Positions 24,781-34,151 are shown, numbered from the stretch's first letter. The stretch is DNA of 64,000 nucleotides from Jannaschia aquimarina (GCF_000877395.1 NZ_JYFE01000068.1:1-64000); one strand, 5' to 3'. Notes: generated by a model from the sequence alone, not told the origin. Program-made: numbers and translations.

Positions 24781-24806
24781 AGGTACGAAAAGGCGCCGGC
24801 GTACCT
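24781..24806. promoter_or_regulatory. Inverted repeat upstream of tatA
   Basis: AGGTACG-N12-CGTACCT, 7-bp arms, 60 bases after the nlpD stop and 74 before tatA. It could be a terminator stem or a regulator site; no T-run follows. Confidence 0.35.
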
Positions 24807-24879
24807 TCAAACCGGGTCCGGAACCACGTAAGTAGGTCGGGAATGATTTCGTCCGGACGGGCGTCGAGGGAGTAGGGAA

Positions 24880-25104
24880 ATGCTGAACAACATCGGCCTG
24901 CCGGGCCTTCTGCTGATCGCCGTGGTCGTGCTTGTGCTCTTCGGGCGCGGCAAGATCTCTTCGCTGATGGGCGAGGTCGGCAAGGGGATCACTGCTTTCA
25001 AGAAGGGCGTCAAGGACGGCTCGGAAGATGACGAGGCCGCCGAGATCGCGGATGGCACCGCCGCCCGCAACGTGACCCCTGAGGCGGAGAAGGAGAAGGC
25101 CTGA
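24880..25104 (+). CDS. tatA: Sec-independent translocase subunit TatA
   Basis: 74 residues. One N-terminal membrane helix (about 5-20), the [23 protein letters not shown] hinge and amphipathic helix, then a short acidic tail. TatA oligomers form the protein-conducting element for folded twin-arginine substrates. Followed by tatB at 14 bp and tatC: a complete tatABC operon. Confidence 0.96.
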   Translation: MLNNIGLPGLLLIAVVVLVLFGRGKISSLMGEVGKGITAFKKGVKDGSEDDEAAEIADGTAARNVTPEAEKEKA

Positions 25105-25118
25105 GCCTTCTCTGATCC

Positions 25119-25589
25119 ATGCTAGATCTCGGCTGGAGCGAGCTTCTCGTCATCGGCATCGTGGCGCTGATCGTGGTGGGTCCGAAGGACCTCCCCGTCA
25201 TGTTCCGCAAGCTGGGCGAGTTCACGGGCAAAGCCCGACGGATGGCGCGCGAGTTCCAGTCGGCGATGAACGATGCCGCCCGCGAAAGCGGGGTGGATGA
25301 GGTGTCAAGCGACCTGCGCAAGATCGCCAACCCCAAGAAATACGGCATCGACGCGATCAAGGACGCCACCAAGGACCTGACGAGATGGGAACCGGACGAG
25401 ACGACCGGCCCCCATACAAAGGCTCTGTCCGAAGAGCGTGAGGCGCAGCGCGCCAAGATCGAGAAGGCGCAGGCCGACGCCGCTCTGGCACGCCAGGCCC
25501 GGGAACGCGACGCGCTGCAACCTGATCCCGCCTCGCCGGAGCCGCCCGCGGAACCGGACGCGCCCGTTGAGAAGGCCGATAGCGCATGA
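25119..25589 (+). CDS. tatB: Sec-independent translocase subunit TatB
   Basis: 156 residues. Starts MLDLGWSELLVIGIVALIVVGPKDLP, typical of TatB, then a long amphipathic helix and a Pro/Glu/Ala-rich tail. It forms the substrate receptor with TatC. The stop overlaps the start of tatC (ATGA). Confidence 0.95.
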   Translation: MLDLGWSELLVIGIVALIVVGPKDLPVMFRKLGEFTGKARRMAREFQSAMNDAARESGVDEVSSDLRKIANPKKYGIDAIKDATKDLTRWEPDETTGPHTKALSEEREAQRAKIEKAQADAALARQARERDALQPDPASPEPPAEPDAPVEKADSA

Positions 25590-26479
25590 GCGCCGCCGAC
25601 GAAGACGAAAGCTACATCGAAAGCTCTTCTGCACCGCTGATCGAGCATCTGGCGGAACTTCGGACACGGCTGATCCGCGCGGTGATCGCGTTCCTGATCG
25701 CGATGGTCGCGTGCTTCACGGTTGCCGAGCCGATTCTCAACTTCCTGGCCGAGCCTATCGCTGACGTCTTGCGCGCGCGGGGCGAGAATCCGCAGCTCAT
25801 CTTCACGGCGCCGCAAGAGAAGTTCTTCGTTCTGATCCGGATCAGCGTGATCTTCGGCCTGGGTCTCAGCTTTCCGGTCATCGCGCATCAGCTCTGGCGC
25901 TTCGTCGCGCCCGGTCTCTACAAGTCGGAACAGCGCGCGTTCCTGCCCTTCATCATCGCTTCACCCGCGCTCTTCATGCTGGGCGCAGCCTTTGCCCATT
26001 ATGTCGTGACGCCGCTGGCGATGAACTTCTTCATCGGTTTCTCGGATGCGATCCCGGCGCTGGTGAACATCATCTCGGGCACGGACACGGTGGCCGAGAT
26101 CGAGAATGAAGAGCTTCGGACAGTGTTCCTGGGTTCGGTGCGGGAATCGCTGGACCTGTCGCTGAAGTTCATCATGGCGTTCGGGCTGTGCTTCCAGTTG
26201 CCGGTCTTGCTGACGCTCATGGGAATGGCCGGGCTGGTCAGCGCCGAAGGGCTGGGCAATGTCCGCAAATATGCGGTCGTCGGCATTCTGGTGCTTGCCG
26301 CGCTCGTCACGCCGCCGGACGTCATCACCCAGATCATTCTGTTCGTGGTGGTCTACGGCCTGTACGAAGTGTCGATCCAGCTTGTCCGCATCGTGGAGCG
26401 GCGCCGCGACGCGCGCCTGCGCGCCGAGGGGGTGCTGGACGACGAGGATGATGCCGATCTCCCTGAGGAGCGTTCGTGA
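25586..26479 (+). CDS. tatC: Sec-independent translocase subunit TatC
   Basis: 297 residues with six membrane helices. Typical are PLIEHLAELRTRLIRA near the N-terminus and the P.E.F sequence TAPQEKFFVLIRIS. The C-terminus extends about 35 residues beyond the last helix and is highly charged (ERRRDARLRAEGV then acidic). TatC recognises twin-arginine signals. Its stop overlaps the GTG of the next gene. Confidence 0.97.
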   Translation: MSAADEDESYIESSSAPLIEHLAELRTRLIRAVIAFLIAMVACFTVAEPILNFLAEPIADVLRARGENPQLIFTAPQEKFFVLIRISVIFGLGLSFPVIAHQLWRFVAPGLYKSEQRAFLPFIIASPALFMLGAAFAHYVVTPLAMNFFIGFSDAIPALVNIISGTDTVAEIENEELRTVFLGSVRESLDLSLKFIMAFGLCFQLPVLLTLMGMAGLVSAEGLGNVRKYAVVGILVLAALVTPPDVITQIILFVVVYGLYEVSIQLVRIVERRRDARLRAEGVLDDEDDADLPEERS

Positions 26480-27303
26480 GCGAGCCGCTGGAGCGGATCG
26501 CAGACGCGCTGGAACGACTGGCACCGCCGGCGGCCTCCGCGCCGGACTGGAGCGCTTCAGCCTATGTGTGGCACGCCGATCCCGACCGGCTGACGCCGGT
26601 GGCGCGGGTGAACCGCATCCCCCTGACCCTGCTGGTCGGGATCGACCGGCAGCGCGACACCCTGCTGGGCAATACGCGGCGTTTCGCGAACGGGCTGCCC
26701 GCGAACAATGCGCTGCTGTGGGGCGCACGGGGGATGGGGAAGTCGTCTCTTGTGAAGGCCGTGCATGGGGAACTCGAAGCGACGGACCTCAAGCTGGTCG
26801 AGTTGCAACGTGAGGATATCTCCACCGTCGGGCGGCTGCTGACGCTGCTTCGGGACGCGCCGCATCGGTTCGTGCTCTATTGCGACGACCTGAGCTTCAG
26901 CCATGATGATGCCGCCTATAAGTCGCTGAAGGCGGTGCTCGACGGCGGGGTCGAAGGGCGGCCGGACAATGTCGTCTTCTACGCCACCTCGAACCGTCGC
27001 CACCTGATGCCGCGCGACATGATCGAGAATGAACGCTCCAGCGCGATCAACCCGGCCGAAGCGGTCGAGGAAAAGGTCTCCCTCTCGGACCGGTTCGGGC
27101 TGTGGCTGGGTTTCCATGCCTGCGATCAGGATGCATACCTCGCGATGATCCGTGGCTATTGCGATGCCTACGGCCTTGATGTCGCATCGGACGACCTGCG
27201 CGCGCAGGCGATCGAGTGGCAGGCCACGCGCGGCGGCCGCTCCGGTCGGGTCGCATGGCAATTCTTCACCGACCTGGCGGGACGGCACGGCATTCGGCTT
27301 TAG
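26476..27303 (+). CDS. DUF815 family P-loop ATPase
   Basis: 275 residues from a GTG overlapping the tatC stop. Walker A GARGMGKSS, Walker B FVLYCDDLSF and sensor-like VVFYATSNRRHLMP identify the DUF815 AAA-type family found in many alphaproteobacteria. Residues 1-40 form a helical lead with LERIADALERL. The role is unknown; being coupled to tatC is common in this group but no link with export has been established as far as I know. Confidence 0.88.
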   Translation: MSEPLERIADALERLAPPAASAPDWSASAYVWHADPDRLTPVARVNRIPLTLLVGIDRQRDTLLGNTRRFANGLPANNALLWGARGMGKSSLVKAVHGELEATDLKLVELQREDISTVGRLLTLLRDAPHRFVLYCDDLSFSHDDAAYKSLKAVLDGGVEGRPDNVVFYATSNRRHLMPRDMIENERSSAINPAEAVEEKVSLSDRFGLWLGFHACDQDAYLAMIRGYCDAYGLDVASDDLRAQAIEWQATRGGRSGRVAWQFFTDLAGRHGIRL

Positions 27304-27356
27304 GGAAACCTTCACAGCCGCGGCGCATTGAGGAATCATAGCGCAGGAGAATTCCC

Positions 27357-27830
27357 ATGGCCGCCACCGCTCGCGATACGCTGACATCCGCCGCGCTCGT
27401 CCTGAGTTCCATCCTTCTCGCAGTGGTGGCTCCCACTGGTCTGATGGCCCTCGCTGCCATCCTTGCCTTGCTGCGCATCATGTGGATCGAGGAAAATATC
27501 GCCGAAGATCTGACCGATATCCGCGACATGCCCGCCGGATACGGAAGGGCGCGTGCTTTGCACGCACCGTTGATGCTGGCGACGGCCTTGCGGGTCGAGG
27601 CGCAGGGATGGTCTGTCTTCCTGCTGGGCACGCTGACCGTCTGGTTTGGTCGGACCTTCTCGCCCCTGCTTGGAGGGCTCGCCGTCTTGGCTCTCGTCGC
27701 CTGCGCGTTGCGGCGGGCGGAGCGCTGCGTAGGCGGTCTCGTCTGTCTCGAAGCGGGGCGGCCGCTGCCGGAAAAGGTGCTCTTCGCGCCCGCCCCCCTG
27801 TCCTCGGCGGCGGTGAACCGCCGCAAGTAG
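27357..27830 (+). CDS. Hydrophobic protein, unknown
   Basis: 157 residues with hydrophobic segments near 10-45 and 95-120 and short polar loops (EENIAEDLTDIRDMP). Likely an inner-membrane protein; not recognised. ATG at 27357 follows GCAGGAGAATTCCC. Its end lies 2 bp from the stop of the convergent sodC. Confidence 0.6.
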   Translation: MAATARDTLTSAALVLSSILLAVVAPTGLMALAAILALLRIMWIEENIAEDLTDIRDMPAGYGRARALHAPLMLATALRVEAQGWSVFLLGTLTVWFGRTFSPLLGGLAVLALVACALRRAERCVGGLVCLEAGRPLPEKVLFAPAPLSSAAVNRRK

Positions 27831-27832
27831 GT

Positions 27833-28342
27833 CTATTCCGGCATCAGGTTCAGAACTGCGCAGGCGACCCGGTCGCCCGCCGCGCCGCTGGGCTGACTTT
27901 CGTAGTCGTCCGGGCCGGCATGGATGATCAACGCCGCCCCATCGGGATCGCGCAGGTGCTCTTCGACCGACAGCGAGGCCACGGCGAATGCCTCCATCGC
28001 AAGGGCGCCGTCGTCCTGGACGTAGGCGTTGGGCAGGTCACCGGGATGGGGGCCGCCCTCGACGAGGCCATGGTTGGCATCTCCGGCGATGTGGCCGCCC
28101 GCAGAGGTGAAGTCGCCTTCGCATTCGCCGACTTCGTGCAGATGCACGCCATGGGTGCCGGGGCTGATGCCGTTCGCCGTGACGATGATCCGGACGATCC
28201 CGCTCGCCGTTTCGAAGATCGAGGTCGAGCCGATGATCTCGCCCTCACGGTTCTGGATGTCGCCGGTCACGCGGGCGCCGACATGGGCGTCGGCCAGAAG
28301 CGGCGTCGCGAAAAGAGCAAGGGCGGCGGTCAGGCGAAACAT
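27833..28342 (-). CDS. sodC: Periplasmic Cu/Zn superoxide dismutase
   Basis: 169 residues. Signal peptide of about 19 residues (LTAALALFATPLLADA). Copper/zinc site motifs GVHLHEVGEC, FTSAGGHIAGDANHG and a C-terminal GDRVACAVL; the two Cys form the usual disulfide. It removes superoxide in the periplasm. Start ATG at 28342 is preferred to an upstream extension because it begins the signal peptide. Confidence 0.93.
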   Translation of the reverse strand: MFRLTAALALFATPLLADAHVGARVTGDIQNREGEIIGSTSIFETASGIVRIIVTANGISPGTHGVHLHEVGECEGDFTSAGGHIAGDANHGLVEGGPHPGDLPNAYVQDDGALAMEAFAVASLSVEEHLRDPDGAALIIHAGPDDYESQPSGAAGDRVACAVLNLMPE

Positions 28343-28619
28343 GAGTGGTCTCCGTCGTTGGTGCGCTGTTGAGAATAGTCCGCCACGCGCAGCCGCCCAG
28401 GGACATCGGTCGCGATCCACCCGGCGGCGGACCGAAATGCGGGCACCCGGTCGAGCGCGATACTCGAAGCCGGGGCGCGTGGACCATCAGAGGCGCGCCG
28501 ATCATCCGTGATCGCGCCTTGTCGGACCAGGCCAGTCCCCCGGTGGACCGCTCCTTCGCCGCGCCCGCCGGCGTAGACCCGGCTCTTGAGGATGTGCCCG
28601 TGATCGCACGGGGGATGCG
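28343..28619. other. Intergenic region between sodC and the corrinoid protein gene
   Basis: About 277 bases. It holds the promoter side of sodC (minus strand) and the downstream end of the corrinoid-protein gene. I see no gene or clear hairpin with a T-tract. Confidence 0.4.
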
Positions 28620-29324
28620 TCAGCCGGCAGCAGGGCGATTATGGCGGCGGGCCACGAACTCCTTGGCCGTCTCGACCGCTACGGCGGCGTCGCGGCAATA
28701 GGCATCGGCACCGATGGCCTTGCCGAACTCCTCGTTCAGCGGCGCGCCTCCGACCAGAACGATGTAATCGTCGCGGATACCCCGCTCGACCATCGTGTCG
28801 ATCACCACCTTCATGTAGGGCATCGTCGTCGTCAGCAGGGCGGACATACCGAGGATGTCCGGCTTTTCGGTGTCGAGGGCGCCCAGATACTTGTCGACAT
28901 CGTTGTTGATCCCGAGGTCAACCACCTCGAAGCCCGCGCCCTCCATCATCATGCCGACGAGGTTTTTGCCGATGTCGTGGATGTCGCCCTTCACTGTTCC
29001 GATGACCATCTTTCCGACCTGCGGCGCGCCGGTCTCGATCAGCAGAGGCTTCAGGATCGCCATCCCGCCCTTCATCGCATTCGCCGCCAGCAGCACTTCG
29101 GGGACGAACAGGATCCCGTCGCGAAAGTCGTTGCCGACGATGGTCATGCCGCCGACAAGCGCCTCGGTCAGGATGCGGTAGGGCTCCCACCCGCGATCGA
29201 GCAGGATCGTCACGCCTTCCTCGATCTCGTCCTTGAGGCCGTCATACAGGTCGTCGAACATCTGCTGGACCAGCTCGTCGTCCGGCAGCTCGCTCAGGAT
29301 GATCTCGTCGTCTTCGTCGGACAT
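28620..29324 (-). CDS. Corrinoid (B12-binding) methyltransferase protein, MtbC-like
   Basis: 234 residues. A helical cap (about 1-95, with VLLAANAMKGGMAILKPLL) precedes a Rossmann-type B12 domain with GTVKGDIHDIGKNLVGMM; His116 would be the lower axial cobalt ligand. The later VGGAPLNEEF is the second B12 signature. Such proteins shuttle methyl groups between a donor methyltransferase and an acceptor. The betaine-homocysteine methyltransferase gene lies 2.1 kb away on the same strand, so a role in methylamine or betaine use is plausible. No MttB-type partner is in the window. Confidence 0.88.
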   Translation of the reverse strand: MSDEDDEIILSELPDDELVQQMFDDLYDGLKDEIEEGVTILLDRGWEPYRILTEALVGGMTIVGNDFRDGILFVPEVLLAANAMKGGMAILKPLLIETGAPQVGKMVIGTVKGDIHDIGKNLVGMMMEGAGFEVVDLGINNDVDKYLGALDTEKPDILGMSALLTTTMPYMKVVIDTMVERGIRDDYIVLVGGAPLNEEFGKAIGADAYCRDAAVAVETAKEFVARRHNRPAAG

Positions 29325-29476
29325 CAGGGCCTCCGTCTTGCAGGCAGGTGTGGAATGGCGCGGCCCGCTGGACAGCGCGGAAAGCGACTTCCGGCGGTCA
29401 GGCGGCGACGCTCTTGCGCCTGCAGGGTTAATGTTCTATTTATGTTCTCATTCCGCAGCACCCCGGGGGATGCAAA

Positions 29477-30538
29477 ATGGGACAGGCTTTCCGCAGTTTC
29501 GATACGCCCGCGCCGGTGCAGGCGCGCGGCGCCGTGTCCAACCTTGCCGGGCGGTTCGAGCCCTATTCCTACGACGCGCCGTTGCCCGGCCGCATGCGCA
29601 CGGAATTGCGGGAGGAACGCGCCGGCCGCATCGTATCGACCAACCGCTCCCCCGATCTGGGTTTCGACCGTTCGATCAATCCCTACCGGGGATGCGAGCA
29701 CGGCTGCATCTATTGCTACGCCCGTCCGACCCACGCTTTCCTCGGCCTGTCGCCGGGGCTGGACTTCGAGACGCGGATCACCGCCAAGACCGATGCGCCC
29801 GAGGCGCTGCGGCGTGAATTGTCGCGCAAGGGTTACGCGCCGCAGACCATCATGCTGGGGGCGAATACCGACCCCTACCAGCCGGCAGAGAGGGACCGCG
29901 CCATCACCCGCGGTCTGCTGGAGGTGCTGCGCGATTTCCGCCACCCGGTCGGCATCACCACCAAGGGCACCCTGGTCGAACGGGATGCGGACATCCTGGC
30001 AGAGATGGGGCCGGAGCTTTGCCGCGTCGGCCTGTCGGTCACGACGCTGGACGCCGATCTCGCCCGGCGGTTGGAGCCGCGGGTGCCCGCCCCGGCGCGG
30101 CGTCTCAAGGCGATCGAGACGCTGGCCAAGGCTGGTATTCAGGTGCGTGTGATGGTCTCGCCGATCATTCCGGGCCTGACCGACCACGAGGTCGAGGCCG
30201 TCCTGTCGGCTGCCCGAGAGGCGGGCGCCGTGGCTGCCAGCATGATCCCCCTGCGACTGCCGGCAGAAGTCGCGCCGCTTTTCGAGGAATGGCTGCGGAC
30301 CCATGTCCCCGGCGAGGCGCGCAAGGTCCTGAACCGGGTCCGGCAATTCCACGGCGGCAAACTCTATGACGCGGGGTTCGGCCACCGGATGCGGGGGCGA
30401 GGAGTTCATGCGGACCTGCTCCAGCAACGGTTCCGGCGGGCGTGCGAGGCCGAGGGGCTCAAGCTGCGGATGCCGAACCTGCGCACCGACCTGTTCGAGG
30501 TGCCGGCCGGGGCAGGGGCCCAGCTGGCCCTCTTCTGA
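29477..30538 (+). CDS. Radical SAM protein (PA0069/SplB-like family)
   Basis: 353 residues. The 4Fe-4S/SAM motif is CEHGCIYC with Cys73, Cys77 and Cys80, followed by YARPTHAFLGLSPG and the substrate-binding-like GANTDPYQPAERD. This is the large SPL-like family of unknown substrate; it is not a true spore photoproduct lyase by context. Divergent from the corrinoid protein gene with a 150-bp gap. Confidence 0.88.
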   Translation: MGQAFRSFDTPAPVQARGAVSNLAGRFEPYSYDAPLPGRMRTELREERAGRIVSTNRSPDLGFDRSINPYRGCEHGCIYCYARPTHAFLGLSPGLDFETRITAKTDAPEALRRELSRKGYAPQTIMLGANTDPYQPAERDRAITRGLLEVLRDFRHPVGITTKGTLVERDADILAEMGPELCRVGLSVTTLDADLARRLEPRVPAPARRLKAIETLAKAGIQVRVMVSPIIPGLTDHEVEAVLSAAREAGAVAASMIPLRLPAEVAPLFEEWLRTHVPGEARKVLNRVRQFHGGKLYDAGFGHRMRGRGVHADLLQQRFRRACEAEGLKLRMPNLRTDLFEVPAGAGAQLALF

Positions 30539-30633
30539 ACGACGGAATGCCCGGCATGCGACCCGTGCCGGGCGGGCTGGCGCGCCCTGCGGGACTGCCC
30601 CCTGCGGGGCGCCCGCCCACTGCGCTGCGGTTC

Positions 30634-31476
30634 TCATGCGGGCGCCGCCGCTGCGCGGATCGCAGCGTGGTCGGAGCCATGATACCCGTCGATACGGTTC
30701 GTGCCGATCCAGTCTTCGGGGATCAACACGTGGTCGATCCGCAGCGGCAGGATCGCGACGTGGTAGCTGGGCCGCAAGGCGGGCAGGGCGCGCGTCCCGG
30801 TCGCCTCTGCGATCCGGCGCAAACTGGCGGACCAGCGCGTCTGGTTGAAATCGCCACCCAGCAGGACGGGCCGGGGCAGGGCGCGCAGCACCGGCAGCAG
30901 CGCATTCACCTGCGACGCCTGGCGGCTGGGCCAGGGCCAGTGCAGATGCAGCGACACGATTGTCGCCTCACCGCTCGGCAGGGCAGCCCGGACCCAGGCG
31001 ATGCCTTCCGCGCAGCCGGTCTCCAGGATCGGGTGCGGCGTTGCGACGACTTGCCCGCCGACCCGCGTGAAGGGGCAGTGATGCAGCATCCAGCCGGCAG
31101 GGAGGCTCAGTGCTTCCGGCACAAGCACCTCCTGCAACGTCGCCACGTCCGCCCTTTCCAGTCGGGCGAGGTCGGTGATCCCGCTGTCGAAGCGAAGGTT
31201 GTGCTGGACGAGCGCAACGTCTGCGCTGTCTTCCGGAAGGCGACCCGGCCATGCGGCCTGCGCGACGGGGATTGCCCCCGCGGCCAGAACGCCCAGCGCG
31301 GCGAGGCGCGGCCAGCCCCGACCCAAAAGCGCCGCCAGAAGCGAGGCGCCGACTGCCAGCGGCAGGCCGACCCCGAGGCTGTCGAGAAACGGTGTCCATC
31401 CTCCGGCCCATCCCCCCAGCACTGGCGGGATCGAGAGAATCAGCAGGGCCAGCGCGGCCACATTTCGCACGCTCAC
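30634..31476 (-). CDS. Endonuclease/exonuclease/phosphatase family protein with membrane anchor
   Basis: 280 residues from a GTG (31476) that overlaps the bmt stop. The first about 85 residues contain three hydrophobic segments; the EEP domain follows with VALVQHNLRFD, ATLQEVL, SLHLHWPW, GGDFNQT and the final GSDHAAI. The Asp, Asn and His of the DNase I-like active site are present. It probably faces the periplasm. Translational coupling to bmt looks like a genomic accident or shared expression, not a pathway. Confidence 0.8.
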   Translation of the reverse strand: MSVRNVAALALLILSIPPVLGGWAGGWTPFLDSLGVGLPLAVGASLLAALLGRGWPRLAALGVLAAGAIPVAQAAWPGRLPEDSADVALVQHNLRFDSGITDLARLERADVATLQEVLVPEALSLPAGWMLHHCPFTRVGGQVVATPHPILETGCAEGIAWVRAALPSGEATIVSLHLHWPWPSRQASQVNALLPVLRALPRPVLLGGDFNQTRWSASLRRIAEATGTRALPALRPSYHVAILPLRIDHVLIPEDWIGTNRIDGYHGSDHAAIRAAAAPA

Positions 31477-32480
31477 GCGGTGCTGCGGCGCCGCCGGCGC
31501 GGACGGTCCGAAGTCTTGGCCGCGATGCCGTCCCCCTCGGACGAGAAGCCGCCCAGCTTGGCCGCGATCTCTTCGAGGGCAGGGGGGGCACCCTTGGGCA
31601 CGGTTTCCAGCGCGGCGCGCATCTTCTCGAGATGGGCGGGCGTCGTTCCGCAGCAACCGCCGATGATCCGCGCACCGGCATCGCGGGCCAGCAGCGCATA
31701 ATCGGCCATCAGGTCGGGCGTGCCGTCATAATGGATATGCCCGTCCACATATTTCGGAATGCCCGCATTCCCCTTGGCGACCAATGGCCCGGCGCCTTCG
31801 CCGAAGCCCAGAACCGTGCGCACCAGATCCGAGGCGCCCACGCCGCAATTCGCGCCGTAGGCCACGGGGGGATGGGGCAGGCGGCCGACGAGGCGGGTCA
31901 TCTCGGGCGCGGCGGTCCCCATCATGGTGCGCCCTGCCGTGTCGAAGCTCATGGTGATGACCCAGGGCATCCCGGCGAGCCGGGCCGCCTCGGCGGCGGC
32001 CTTCATCTCTTCGGGGGCGCTGATCGTCTCGACCCACAGGACGTCGGCGCCGCCCGCTTTCAGACCCTCCGCCTGCTCGTGGAAGATCTCTACCGCCTGA
32101 TCGTGGCTCAGCGGGCCCATCGGCTCCATGATCTCGCCCGTGGGACCCATGCTGCCCGCGACAACGACGGGACGTCCGGCGGCATCGGCCACCTCGCGGC
32201 CCAGCTCGGCGCCCATCCGCGACAGCTCGGCCGCGCGATGGCCCGCATCGTGCAGCTTGAGCCGGGCGCGGTTCGCGCCGAAGGTGTTGGTCAGGAAGAT
32301 ATCCGATCCCGCATCCACCGACCCGCGATAGAGATCCCTGATCCGGTCCGGATGGTCCTCGTTCCAGAATTCCGGCGCGTCGCCGGACGACAGACCTGCA
32401 TTGAACAGGTTCGTGCCGGTCGCGCCGTCGGCAAGCAGCCAGTCACGATTCGTCAGAAGGGCGGTCAGGGCGTCGGACAT
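31473..32480 (-). CDS. bmt: Betaine-homocysteine S-methyltransferase
   Basis: 335 residues. Pterin-homocysteine methyltransferase barrel with ADGATGTNLF at the start and three zinc cysteines: Cys212 in YGANCGVG and Cys276-Cys277 in GGCCGTT. In roseobacters this enzyme demethylates glycine betaine to dimethylglycine while making methionine. The C-terminus ends in a basic tail RPRRRRRS. Divergent from the TerB-like gene. The GTGA overlap couples it to the EEP gene. Confidence 0.88.
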   Translation of the reverse strand: MSDALTALLTNRDWLLADGATGTNLFNAGLSSGDAPEFWNEDHPDRIRDLYRGSVDAGSDIFLTNTFGANRARLKLHDAGHRAAELSRMGAELGREVADAAGRPVVVAGSMGPTGEIMEPMGPLSHDQAVEIFHEQAEGLKAGGADVLWVETISAPEEMKAAAEAARLAGMPWVITMSFDTAGRTMMGTAAPEMTRLVGRLPHPPVAYGANCGVGASDLVRTVLGFGEGAGPLVAKGNAGIPKYVDGHIHYDGTPDLMADYALLARDAGARIIGGCCGTTPAHLEKMRAALETVPKGAPPALEEIAAKLGGFSSEGDGIAAKTSDRPRRRRRSTA

Positions 32481-32622
32481 GAGGTCTCCGCGTGTGAAGT
32501 CGGGCCTCCCTCGCGCGCGCGGATCGCAGACGCAAACGCATATTCGTCATGATCTTGTTGAGCCTGCCAACGGTCGTAGGATTAACCGTCATCGGCCCAA
32601 CTTTCGCCGCTCTCTCCAATCA

Positions 32623-33126
32623 TTGATCACGGACAGCGAGCGGACGGAGCGGGAATTGGCGCAGTTTCTGGAACAGAGGGCGAAGGCGGTGAACGGACCG
32701 GCCTACAGGCGGACCCATGCGATCGCCACGGTCGCTCTGATCGTGGCCTATGCCGACCGTGAGCTATCCGAGGAAGAGATCGAGGCGGTTGCCGACGAAT
32801 TGATCCCGATCGCGCAGCGCCACAGCCTCGCGGTCATCATGCCCGACCCGGATCTCGCCCATGCGATCGCCAGCGACGTCCGCGAGCGGATCGCCGATTA
32901 CGGCGAGGCCGAGGTGTTCGAGCAGGTCCGCGCGGACCTCGACGAGACCGCCGCCCGCGTGGCGATCACCCTCGCCGCGCAGGTCGCCGCGCTGAATGGT
33001 ACGATCGGTCCCGACCAGATGGCCCTTCTGGGTCCCATCGCCCGCCAGTTGGGGATCGACGCGTCCGAAAGGGATGGGCTTATCGCCGACGCCATGCGCG
33101 TCGTGCAGGCCGATCTGGCGGTGTAG
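32623..33126 (+). CDS. TerB-like tellurite-resistance domain protein, copy 1
   Basis: 167 residues from the TTG at 32623; the start is uncertain because no good ribosome site is visible and the open frame continues upstream into bmt. The domain begins about 25 residues in, with TVALIVAYADRELSEEEIEAVADEL, and ends with QMALLGPIARQLGIDASERD, a repeated helical unit with metal-binding-like acidic clusters as in TerB. TerB domains occur in stress and membrane-associated systems. The next gene (DUF4261) starts 7 bp later. Confidence 0.7.
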   Translation: MITDSERTERELAQFLEQRAKAVNGPAYRRTHAIATVALIVAYADRELSEEEIEAVADELIPIAQRHSLAVIMPDPDLAHAIASDVRERIADYGEAEVFEQVRADLDETAARVAITLAAQVAALNGTIGPDQMALLGPIARQLGIDASERDGLIADAMRVVQADLAV

Positions 33127-33133
33127 TCCGCAG

Positions 33134-34120
33134 ATGGGCTTGTTCAGACGGGGCAGCACGACGGTCGCAGAGTCCGTCCCACGGGCCACGCCCGTCCCGG
33201 ATGGCGTGCGCCTGTCGGCCTTCGTCATCCTGGACGAGCCGCTGCAGTTCCGCGTCCGGCACCTGATCGTGGCCCTGCGCGAGGATTTCCCCGAACTGAC
33301 ATGGCATGAAGAGGACGAGACAGCCGCCGAGGATTTCGACAGTGAAGAACAGGTCGACGCCTCTGTCCTGTGCGGTGCGGCGGCCGGATCGGTCCGCATC
33401 AACAACAAGCCCGGCTTCGACTTCCGCCCCGACCAGCGGCTCCTGTCTGTCAATCAGGTCGAACGCCCCACGGCCGAGCGGCTGGCCCGGGCCGCCTCCT
33501 ATCTGAACGTCGCCATCGAGGTGCCGCCCGGCGACCCCGCCGCCCTCCACGAAGCGGCGCGCTATCTCGCCGCGACGGTCGCGGTTCTGGCCCGCATGCC
33601 GATCGCGGCGGCTGTCGTCTGGCACGAGGCCGCGCGTGTCGTCCCGGCGCGGCGCTGGGTGAAATGGGCCAAGGAGGTGCGCCAGGGATCGCTTCCGTGG
33701 CTGGGAATGTCGCTGCTGCTGGCGGCGCCCGATCCCGTCGGATCCGATACGGTGACCGTTCGGACGCAGGGCTTCGCCACGTTCTCGGGCGCCGAGGTCG
33801 AGCTGCGTCAGGCCCCGATGGACATCGCCGCCGCCAAGAGCCTTGCGCTGACCGCCGGTGTCATGTGCAGCGAGTTGGGGCACGATTTCCGCGACGGCGA
33901 CACGATGTCCGGGCCCGCCGGGCCGGAAGACGAAGCGGCGTTCACGATCCGCTACATCCCAGCCGCCCGCCATGCGACAGGCGCGGCCCACCGCGTCCTG
34001 ATCCACCGCGACAGCCCTTTCGATCACGTCGCGGCGTTCGGCCCCATGAAGTCCGGCCCGGGTGCGCAGCATGACCGGGAGGACGGCGGCTGGCTCAAGC
34101 GACAGCTTCGCCGCGCCTGA
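33134..34120 (+). CDS. DUF4261-like domain protein
   Basis: 328 residues. Soluble, with no membrane helix. FVILDEPLQFRVRHLIVALR near the start, an acidic stretch (WHEEDETAAEDFDSEEQ), then AAAVVWHEAARVVPARRW and LPWLGMSLLLAAPD, then a C-terminal domain ending DDGGW-like tail. The AAVVWHE pattern resembles the DUF4261 family of unknown role. Coupled by 7 bp to the TerB-like gene; a second TerB-like gene follows on the other side of the zeta inhibitor. Confidence 0.65.
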   Translation: MGLFRRGSTTVAESVPRATPVPDGVRLSAFVILDEPLQFRVRHLIVALREDFPELTWHEEDETAAEDFDSEEQVDASVLCGAAAGSVRINNKPGFDFRPDQRLLSVNQVERPTAERLARAASYLNVAIEVPPGDPAALHEAARYLAATVAVLARMPIAAAVVWHEAARVVPARRWVKWAKEVRQGSLPWLGMSLLLAAPDPVGSDTVTVRTQGFATFSGAEVELRQAPMDIAAAKSLALTAGVMCSELGHDFRDGDTMSGPAGPEDEAAFTIRYIPAARHATGAAHRVLIHRDSPFDHVAAFGPMKSGPGAQHDREDGGWLKRQLRRA

Positions 34121-34151
34121 GACGTCAGCAAGGTCTACGGGGCGGGGACGG

